In this document: piece by piece, positions 58,564 through 64,000 of the stretch
Numbering within the stretch: position 1 is the stretch's first letter
Layout: the number at the start of each line of letters is the position of its first letter
NCBI GenBank assembly: GCA_017450105.1
Contig: JAFSXC010000006.1
Location: forward strand, 16,505-80,504
Reading direction: 5' to 3'
From: Lachnospiraceae bacterium
GTDB lineage: Bacteria; Bacillota; Clostridia; Lachnospirales; Lachnospiraceae
Length of the DNA: 64,000 nt
Notes under the pieces: generated by a model
The model's database searches: none
What the model was told of the DNA's origin: nothing
The model's input: only the letters and a program-made list of their open reading frames with translations
Position numbers and translations under genes: made by a program

Positions 58564-58577
58564 TTAGGGTCAACTAA
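58564..58577 (+). promoter_or_regulatory. DtxR-type operator upstream of the methyltransferase promoter
   Basis: TTAG-GGTCAA-CTAA, one of two sites in the 188-bp gap between the ABC transporter and methyltransferase genes. Confidence 0.65.
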
Positions 58578-58601
58578 CCCAAAACGCTTATATAGGAGCG
58601 T

Positions 58602-58633
58602 TTGTATTTTACCATTAGGTTAGCATACACTAA
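58602..58633 (+). promoter_or_regulatory. Methyltransferase promoter overlapped by a DtxR-type operator
   Basis: TTGTAT (58602-58607), an 18-bp spacer and TACACT (58626-58631). The operator TTAG-CATACA-CTAA (58620-58633) covers the -10. This makes metal control of the downstream genes likely. Confidence 0.65.
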
Positions 58634-58681
58634 CTATCAAACATGATCATGGGAGTAAATTAAAAATATGGAGGAGAAAAG

Positions 58682-59338
58682 ATGGGACTGTTTCAGAAAT
58701 TTGTAAGCCAGACAAGAAAGCCGGAAGGTTTTCTCGGAAAGATGATGGTGAACGGGATGAATGGAGGGCATGCGAAAATGGCCGACTGGGGGCTTTCGCA
58801 TCTTACGAGGATAGTCCCGGAGGAGATCGCTGAGCTCGGCTGCGGGGGCGGCAGGAATGCCGGCGAACTGCTGAATAAATATCCGCTTGCAAATGTGACT
58901 GCTGTTGACTATTCTCCGGTGTCTGTGAAGAAGGCAACGGAGTATAACAGGGATAAGATAGAAAGCGGTAGATGCGTGGTACGTCAGGGTGATGTATCTG
59001 CGCTGGATCTGCCGGATGAAAGCTTTGACCTGGCGACTGCGTTTGAAACGATCTATTTCTGGCCGGGACTGGAGAAATGCTTTGCTGAGGTTGCGAGAAT
59101 CCTGAAGCCGGGCGGGGTGTTCATGATCGTAAATGAATCGGACGGCAGAGATGAAACCAGCCTTAAATACGAAAAGATCATTGAAGGCATGAAATGCCAT
59201 ACAGCGGAGGAGATCGAGTCGGCTCTCTGGAGAGCCGGGTTTTCAAAGACAAGCTCGGATCATCATAAGGCAAAACCATGGATAACGGTGCTGGGAAGGA
59301 AATGGAAAACGGAGGAGGAACAATGGGCAGGCTTATGA
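58682..59338 (+). CDS. Class I SAM-dependent methyltransferase
   Basis: The 218 residues contain AELGCGGGRNAGELLNKYPL (motif I), VTAVDYSPVSVKKATEYN (acidic motif II), RQGDVSALDLPDESFDLATA and ILKPGGVFMIVNESDG. The substrate is unknown. The promoter carries a DtxR-type operator. GGAGGAG precedes the ATG. The stop overlaps the start of the next fragment by 16 bp. Confidence 0.92.
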   Translation: MGLFQKFVSQTRKPEGFLGKMMVNGMNGGHAKMADWGLSHLTRIVPEEIAELGCGGGRNAGELLNKYPLANVTAVDYSPVSVKKATEYNRDKIESGRCVVRQGDVSALDLPDESFDLATAFETIYFWPGLEKCFAEVARILKPGGVFMIVNESDGRDETSLKYEKIIEGMKCHTAEEIESALWRAGFSKTSSDHHKAKPWITVLGRKWKTEEEQWAGL

Positions 59339-59484
59339 AGGAATACGGATTCTTTGATCTGGTTCCTGCAATGTGCCATCTGGATTACACGATGAGCGAA
59401 CTTGGCGGAGTTTCAGACTTTGTCAGGGAATACACTCTTGCAAGCGGTGGGCCGTATTGCGATTGTGGATATAAAAAGAAATAA
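59323..59484 (+). pseudogene. C-terminal fragment of an ATC-hydrolase-like protein
   Basis: The 53 codons (EYGFFDLVPAMCHLDYTMSE, LASGGPYCDCGYKKK) match only the end of L-2-amino-thiazoline-4-carboxylate hydrolase-family proteins, where LxxGxxxCDF is typical. Full-length members have about 200 residues, as in the intact copy at 60878. A good ribosome site GGAGGAGG precedes the ATG, so it could still be translated. Confidence 0.6.
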
Positions 59485-59518
59485 TACAACGGATAATCTA
59501 TTTGGAGTGAAGAATGGA

Positions 59519-60457
59519 ATGAAGATTCTTGTATACGGAGCGGGAGTGCTGGGCGGCAATCTGGCGAGCAGTCTGTATTGCCAGGGAAAGAATGTAACAC
59601 TGCTTGCCCGGGGAAAATGGTATGAGGAGATCAAAAGGAACGGTCTGAACATCCATCATTATTTCGGAAAGAATACGAATACGAGGATTCCTGTGATCGA
59701 GGAGCTGAAGCAGGAAGACCGGTATTCGGTTATCTTCGTTGTGGTCAGATATACGCAGATCGACAGCATACTTCCTGTTATTAAAGAAAACTGCTCGAAA
59801 ACGGTTGTTTTTGTTGGGAATAATCTCCGAACGGAAGAAATATCGAAGAAGCTGTCGGATAAAAATCTGCTGTTTGCCTTTGCTTCATCCGCCGGGCACA
59901 GAGAAGAGGATCATATCCGGTCGGTCACGCTGAACAGGATCACGGTCGGAAACAGCAAGGGGAGGCCATCCGGCGAACGTTTTATCCGGAAGGTGTTCAA
60001 AGGAACAAAGTTTAAGGTAATCTATGAGCCAAACATGACGGATTGGCTGCTGTGTCATGCCGCTTCCGTTTTGCCCATTGCTTTTGCCTGTTATTATACG
60101 GACGGGAATCTTCGGAAGATAAAGAAGGATAAGGAATACCTTGGGAGAGTGATGGACGCGACCATTGCAGCCTATGCGGTTCTGGAGAATAACGGCCATA
60201 AGATTCTCCCGAAATCCGATCAGGAATACCGGGATCCGAAATTCAAAAAGAAATATCTGCCGTTTTACCGGTTCATCTGTTCTACCAAAGTCGGAAAACT
60301 CTGCACTTCTGATCATGCGATGAACGCAACGGATGAAATGAGCGGCATGAACAGGGACTTCAAGGAGTATCTGAGGCAATATGGCGATGTGCCGAAAGCC
60401 TGGACTGATCTTGAACAAGACACCAACGGGTATTTGGAATCTGAACCGTTCCTTTGA
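59519..60457 (+). CDS. Ketopantoate reductase (ApbA/PanE)-like protein
   Basis: The 312 residues begin MKILVYGAGVLGGNLASSLY, an NAD(P)-binding Rossmann motif, with NVTLLARGKWYEEIKRNGLN and the family helical C-terminal domain (ATIAAYAVLENNGHKILPKS). It lacks a confident match to classical PanE catalytic residues and is probably a paralogue with another substrate. The ATG at 59519 is used because the Rossmann motif starts there; an in-frame extension upstream is not coding-like. Confidence 0.88.
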   Translation: MKILVYGAGVLGGNLASSLYCQGKNVTLLARGKWYEEIKRNGLNIHHYFGKNTNTRIPVIEELKQEDRYSVIFVVVRYTQIDSILPVIKENCSKTVVFVGNNLRTEEISKKLSDKNLLFAFASSAGHREEDHIRSVTLNRITVGNSKGRPSGERFIRKVFKGTKFKVIYEPNMTDWLLCHAASVLPIAFACYYTDGNLRKIKKDKEYLGRVMDATIAAYAVLENNGHKILPKSDQEYRDPKFKKKYLPFYRFICSTKVGKLCTSDHAMNATDEMSGMNRDFKEYLRQYGDVPKAWTDLEQDTNGYLESEPFL

Positions 60458-60461
60458 TATA

Positions 60462-60614
60462 TGGCTGACAGATAAGGTTTTCAGGAAAGTCGGGAACAGT
60501 GGCATGTGCGATTATTGTGTTTTTGGATGTAACAATCCGATTGCGAAGGAATATGAGATTGTAACAGATGAGAGAGGATTCCTTGTGAGCAGGAAAAAGA
60601 ATAACGAGAGATGA
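60462..60614 (+). pseudogene. Unrecognised Cys-containing gene fragment
   Basis: A frame without a convincing start reads VFRKVGNSGMCDYCVFGCNN, then PIAKEYEIVTDERGFLVSRK. It looks like protein but has no family match and no ribosome site. The whole gap 60458-60877 carries only such fragments. Confidence 0.3.
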
Positions 60615-60707
60615 ATATGATACAGCTCAAAATGAAGATACTGGTATGTGCCGGACAGGAGTGCGACGGCGCTACATGATATCATGTCAGAGAAATGATA
60701 CGGGGAT

Positions 60708-60851
60708 ATGCATATCTTTGCGGAAAAGCTGAAAGCGGAGGGATATGAAGAAGTAACGCTTATTCCTACGGACAACGGGAAATTCATGTCGAAGGCGGAA
60801 AGCCTGTGGATGGGATTATCAGGATCCATGATCCTGACCGGAAGGAAATAA
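60708..60851 (+). pseudogene. Possible C-terminal methyltransferase fragment
   Basis: The 47 codons (MHIFAEKLKAEGYEEVTLIP, SKAESLWMGLSGSMILTGRK) resemble the last beta strands of a class I methyltransferase, which ends similarly with LTGRK. The preceding frame contains a stop. It is likely a remnant. Confidence 0.3.
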
Positions 60852-60877
60852 TCGAACGTTAGACAGGAGGAGATGTT

Positions 60878-61510
60878 ATGCAGGCAGAGAATAGTGAGCT
60901 TAAGAAGAAAACGATCAAGACCATGAAGAGAAAAAAGGCGTTCAAAAATGAGATCGTCACAAGGCTGTCCCAGCCGGAATTTGAAATGATATGGCGGGAT
61001 GCACATAAACGGTTGTATCGGATGTATGCTGATCATCAGGATCTGTCTAAAGGCGTAGCCATGCATACGGATGGATTCATCTTTCCGGCGGCAGCTATCT
61101 ATCTCGCGATGAAGAAAGTTGATCCGGAAATGGCATATGCTGTCATGAAGAAGGTTATGGCGGAGAAATCAACGAAAACAGGACAGAAAATCGCGAAATG
61201 GTGCAGAATGCCGGGTTTCAGGAAGTTTTTTCTGGGTATGTGGGTCAGCTTAAGTCATAAATTGTTCGGAGAAGCTTCAGGCTTTAAGAATGTATTCTAT
61301 CCCAAAGAGGAAGGGTGTTTTCGTATGGATATCATACAATGCCCATATAACAAATATCTGACGGAGCAGGGATGCCCTGAACTGAATATCCTGTTTTGCG
61401 AGAATGATGTTCATGCATACGGTAATCTTCCGGGTCTAAAGTTCAGCAGAACAAAGACGATTGGAGCAGGGGATGAACTGTGTGATTTCAAAATGGAGCT
61501 TGTGAAATAA
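60878..61510 (+). CDS. L-2-amino-thiazoline-4-carboxylate hydrolase-like protein
   Basis: The 210 residues fit the ATC hydrolase family: MKRKKAFKNEIVTRLSQPEF, DHQDLSKGVAMHTDGFIFPA, FRMDIIQCPYNKYLTEQGCP and ELCDFKMEL at the end (CDF tail). The family includes the enzyme opening thiazoline rings to S-carbamoyl-cysteine, but most members are untested. AGGAGGAG precedes the ATG. A C-terminal fragment of the same family lies at 59323. Confidence 0.82.
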   Translation: MQAENSELKKKTIKTMKRKKAFKNEIVTRLSQPEFEMIWRDAHKRLYRMYADHQDLSKGVAMHTDGFIFPAAAIYLAMKKVDPEMAYAVMKKVMAEKSTKTGQKIAKWCRMPGFRKFFLGMWVSLSHKLFGEASGFKNVFYPKEEGCFRMDIIQCPYNKYLTEQGCPELNILFCENDVHAYGNLPGLKFSRTKTIGAGDELCDFKMELVK

Positions 61511-61581
61511 GAAAAATTGCAGATCGGAGTATTGGCTGCAGATTGGAGTGGCGAAAGGCTTCTTTTTGCTTTATACTCTGC

Positions 61582-61609
61582 CTGGCAGTTAGCAATCGCT
61601 TACTACAAT
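61582..61609 (+). promoter_or_regulatory. Promoter with a DtxR-type operator before the MATE fragment
   Basis: CTGGCA (61582-61587), a 16-bp spacer and TACAAT (61604-61609). TTAG-CAATCG-CTTA (61589-61602) differs from the operator by one base and occupies the spacer, as in the feo promoter. Confidence 0.55.
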
Positions 61610-61631
61610 ATCGAAAGAGAGGAGAATTGTT

Positions 61632-61742
61632 ATGAACAACGACAAAGCAAGAGAAAATCTTGTCAGCGGAAGCATCGTAAAAACGATGTTATCCCTCAGT
61701 ATCCCGGCGATCATCGGCATATTTGTGTATCTGGAGAAATGA
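61632..61742 (+). pseudogene. N-terminal fragment of a MATE-family efflux transporter
   Basis: Only 36 codons remain (ENLVSGSIVKTMLSLSIPAI), the typical N-terminus of MATE transporters, before a stop. Full-length members have about 440 residues. GAGGAG precedes the ATG. A further short frame (61751-61816, MREAWTITENEEVHIDLENL) follows without family match. Confidence 0.65.
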
Positions 61743-61793
61743 GGATAACAATGCGGGAAGCCTGGACCATAACAGAGAACGAGGAAGTTCACA

Positions 61794-61822
61794 TTGATTT
61801 GGAAAATCTGATATGATATAAT
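61794..61822 (+). promoter_or_regulatory. Candidate promoter upstream of the PAP2 gene
   Basis: TTGATT, a 17-bp spacer and a perfect TATAAT. It could transcribe the small frame at 61909 and the PAP2 gene. Confidence 0.6.
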
Positions 61823-61908
61823 ACTATAGCTTGTCATATTTTTGTGCTTTTGCCGTATTATAGTAGACAATTCCGCTTTCTTAGAAAGAATGTAGGGAGT
61901 ATGAACTG

Positions 61909-61974
61909 ATGAGCAGCAAAATCGCCGGTTTCTGCATGAGGAAACCCGGAGGGGTCTTAAAACAGGCGGCCTGA
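61909..61974 (+). pseudogene. Very short methyltransferase-like N-terminal remnant
   Basis: The 21 codons contain IAGFCMRKPGGVLKQAA. This weakly resembles the N-terminus of the methyltransferase at 58682 (FVSQTRKPEGFLGKMMV). It may equally be a chance frame or leader peptide. The rest of 61511-62016 holds only the MATE fragment and promoter-like sites. Confidence 0.25.
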
Positions 61975-62016
61975 TTACGGCAGGAGTACTGATTCAAATA
62001 GGAGAGTGTCAGAAAA

Positions 62017-62991
62017 ATGGATATTCAATATCTGCTTTGGCTGCAGGATTTTCGAAATAGTATTAACGATGCACTGACCCCGTTCATGGAATTCGTTTCC
62101 ATGTTCGCGGTGGATTACCTGATCCTGTTCGCGGTCTTCTATTATTGGAACCGCGATAAAAAAGGAGGACTTTATACTCTGACAGCGTATTATTTCTGTA
62201 TGCTGATCACACCCCTGATCAAGCTTACAGCCTGTATATACCGGCCCTGGATCCGCGACCCCAGGATCCTTCCTGCCGGGGATGCGATAAAAACGGCAAC
62301 CGGTTATTCCTTCCCCAGCGGACATACAACGACGGCGACGCCTCTGGCGGGAGGAATGGCGGTCAATGCCTGGAAGGGGAAGCACACCCGCTGGATCTCC
62401 GTTCTTTTTGTGGGATTTTTCCTTCTGACGATGTTTTCCAGAAATTATCTCGGTGTGCATACGCCCCAGGATGTTCTTACAGGCTGTCTGATCTCTGTTT
62501 TGAGTCTGTTCCTTACGGCAAAGCTGTTTCAGTATCTGGATGCGCATCCGGAGAAGGAGAACATATTTTTATTGGCCGGCCTCATCATCTGCATTGTCGG
62601 ACTGGTATACATTTCCCTTAAGAGCTATCCCATGGATTACGACGCGGAGGGGAATATTCTGGTGGATCCGCAGAAGATGATGAACGATGGGTTCGGGGAT
62701 ATCGGAAAGCTTTTGGGTTTCGTTATCGCCCGGTTTGTGGAGAAGACATGGATCAAGTTCAAAGCCTTCAGAAACGGGGCGGCAGGGATCATTATCTGTC
62801 TGGCCGCGCTGGTTCCGATGGTACTTATGAAAGACTATTTCCGGCCGGTACTGACAAATGCCTTCGGATCCCACTGGGGAAAGCTGATCTTCTCCGTGAT
62901 CTACGTGTTTTACTATATCGCATTCATTCCGCTTATCCTGAAGCAGCTGCAGAAGCTGTTTGACAGGAAACGCGGGGAGGTGAAAAAATAA
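62017..62991 (+). CDS. PAP2-superfamily membrane phosphatase
   Basis: The 324 residues have about eight helices and the three phosphatase motifs: KLTACIYRP (K-x6-RP), YSFPSGHTTTATPLAGG (PSGH) and SRNYLGVHTPQD (SR-x5-H-x3-D). It should dephosphorylate a lipid phosphate such as undecaprenyl or phosphatidate compounds at the membrane outer face. TAGGAGAG precedes the ATG. Confidence 0.92.
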   Translation: MDIQYLLWLQDFRNSINDALTPFMEFVSMFAVDYLILFAVFYYWNRDKKGGLYTLTAYYFCMLITPLIKLTACIYRPWIRDPRILPAGDAIKTATGYSFPSGHTTTATPLAGGMAVNAWKGKHTRWISVLFVGFFLLTMFSRNYLGVHTPQDVLTGCLISVLSLFLTAKLFQYLDAHPEKENIFLLAGLIICIVGLVYISLKSYPMDYDAEGNILVDPQKMMNDGFGDIGKLLGFVIARFVEKTWIKFKAFRNGAAGIIICLAALVPMVLMKDYFRPVLTNAFGSHWGKLIFSVIYVFYYIAFIPLILKQLQKLFDRKRGEVKK

Positions 62992-63130
62992 ACCATATCT
63001 CATTATTATCTGAGTTCCTGACTGATTTTTACTCTGAAACAAACCCTTCCGGGAACTGGGAATTAATGACAAAACTGTAGCCACATCAAAAATGCAATCG
63101 AGAGAACAGGGCAGTAATGAATCTTATCGG

Positions 63131-63337
63131 TCATCTTTTCCCGATCATAAGCTCTTTTTCGGCTTTCTCCAGCCAATCCGGCAGATCCGGGATTTCAGGG
63201 AGCGGATCACTTTCTTCATACACATAGAGATATTCTGATCCGTCTGCCTCATCCTGGGTTCTTACTTCATTGATCTTAGTGACCCCGCCTTCCTGATCCG
63301 AATCGTTTGTGTTCTGATCCAGGATCGAATCACTCAT
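63131..63337 (-). CDS. Small acidic protein coupled to the amylosucrase-like gene
   Basis: The 68 residues (SDSILDQNTNDSDQEGGVTK, YLYVYEESDPLPEIPDLPDW, EKAEKELMIGKR) match no known family. The ATG overlaps the stop of the upstream gene as ATGA, indicating translational coupling. An in-frame start at 63370 is inside that gene and less likely. Confidence 0.5.
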   Translation of the reverse strand: MSDSILDQNTNDSDQEGGVTKINEVRTQDEADGSEYLYVYEESDPLPEIPDLPDWLEKAEKELMIGKR

Positions 63338-64000
63338 CAGGTTGAAGGTGCATAGTCCTTCAGATACCATACGTACCCATACGGTAACAATTCGACCCGG
63401 TCCAGCTTCGCCTTCTTTGAAGAGAATGCATCCTTGAAGACCTCTTCCTCCCCTGTGTAGATCAGCTGGGGAAGATGGCTGAAATTGAAGAATGCCACCA
63501 GCTTTTCGTTCTGGTAGAAGCGCCCGATTCCGAGCACATGATCGTTTCCCGTCGGGATGATCCAGGTATCCGCGCCGGAATCAAATACGCGGTGCTCCTG
63601 CCGGAGCTTAAGAAACCTCTGGATCCCCTTATAGATCTTCCCGGGACGGGTCTTCGCCTTATTTCGATTCGCGGCTTCCTTCCACGGGAATTTCCCGCGG
63701 TGGAGATACCGGCTGTCATCCCATTTCAACGGATCCTCATGATAGCTGTAGTCATTGAGCATCCCGACCTCATCCCCGCTGTAAAGAACGGGGATCCCGG
63801 ACAGGGTCAGCAGGAAGGAATGAAGCATGATATCCAGCTCGATACCGCGGATCAGCTTTTCCTCATCCTTTTCATATTCCGCCGCTTCGATCCCGCAGAG
63901 AGACGCAGTCGTGCCGCAGAGCCTTGCATCACCGAGCCTCGGGTCATCATTGTAAAGCTCGCCCCTCGCGTCGCTCCCCCAGTAATTGCCGGTGAGATAA
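63337..64000 (-). CDS. Amylosucrase-like GH13 glycoside hydrolase, partial (N-terminus outside window)
   Basis: About 220 C-terminal residues are visible. YLTGNYWGSDARGELYNDDP at the edge, GDARLCGTTASLCGIEAAEY, then SGIPVLYSGDEVGMLNDYSY and HEDPLKWDDSRYLHRGKFPW match the amylosucrase-type (GH13_4) catalytic C-terminus, followed by the beta-sandwich domain. The family cleaves sucrose or related alpha-glucosides. The frame is open to the right edge, so catalytic residues upstream cannot be checked. Confidence 0.88.
   Translation of the reverse strand, partial: YLTGNYWGSDARGELYNDDPRLGDARLCGTTASLCGIEAAEYEKDEEKLIRGIELDIMLHSFLLTLSGIPVLYSGDEVGMLNDYSYHEDPLKWDDSRYLHRGKFPWKEAANRNKAKTRPGKIYKGIQRFLKLRQEHRVFDSGADTWIIPTGNDHVLGIGRFYQNEKLVAFFNFSHLPQLIYTGEEEVFKDAFSSKKAKLDRVELLPYGYVWYLKDYAPST

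Noticed and set aside
1-64000. tRNA, rRNA, tmRNA or a complete insertion sequence
   Set aside because: No cloverleaf, rRNA core sequence or transposase reading frame was found by eye; a short or divergent one could be missed.

Overview
The window looks like chromosomal DNA of an anaerobic Clostridia, most likely Lachnospiraceae (inference from gene content, GC-rich codon use and strong GGAGG-type ribosome binding sites). No rRNA, tRNA, CRISPR array or intact insertion sequence was seen.

Layout. (1) 1-4329, minus strand: a housekeeping operon asp23-nusB-xseA-xseB-ispA-dxs (dxs runs off the left edge). (2) 4330-4898: a divergent intergenic region holding a roughly 70-bp-armed inverted repeat with a GC-rich structured head, probably an unrecognised + strand RNA. 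(3) 4899-7160: a two-receiver response regulator and an EAL c-di-GMP phosphodiesterase. (4) 7132-14963: gatCA (minus) facing asnA, three poorly known genes including a VWA lipoprotein, gatB and a formate/nitrite-type channel (plus). (5) 15020-20569, minus: a cold-shock gene and a six-gene envelope/redox operon. (6) 20640-32493: lipoprotein, RsbU-type phosphatase/GNAT-like/STAS set, cardiolipin synthase, membrane proteins and several gene remnants.

(7) 32529-45727: a dense signalling island. A LytS-like kinase with an XRE-receiver regulator lies opposite an operon encoding a two-receiver protein, an HPt protein, a hybrid kinase and a 1158-residue hybrid kinase with a DegV-type domain between its receiver and HPt domains. 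The four are joined by ATGA stop/start overlaps. A small helical protein, a FIST-like protein, an AGCS symporter and a receiver-GGDEF protein follow. The pathway appears to connect to c-di-GMP. A second structured inverted-repeat element follows at 45734-45908.

(8) 47621-61742: a metal island with two DtxR-family regulators, two FeoA, FeoB, a Cys-rich FeoB partner, DUF6110, a P-type ATPase, an HMA protein, DUF3793, a heterodimeric ABC exporter-fold pair, a methyltransferase, a ketopantoate-reductase-like protein, an ATC-hydrolase-like protein and remnants of ATC hydrolase and MATE genes. Recurrent 14-bp palindromes TTAG-N6-CTAA lie in promoters across it and define a likely DtxR-family regulon. 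(9) 62017-64000: a PAP2 phosphatase and, on the minus strand, the 3' part of an amylosucrase-like gene with a coupled small gene.

Strongest leads are the structured RNA candidate at 4493-4736, the DegV-containing hybrid kinase and its coupled phosphorelay, and the TTAG-N6-CTAA regulon with its partly eroded small-molecule genes.
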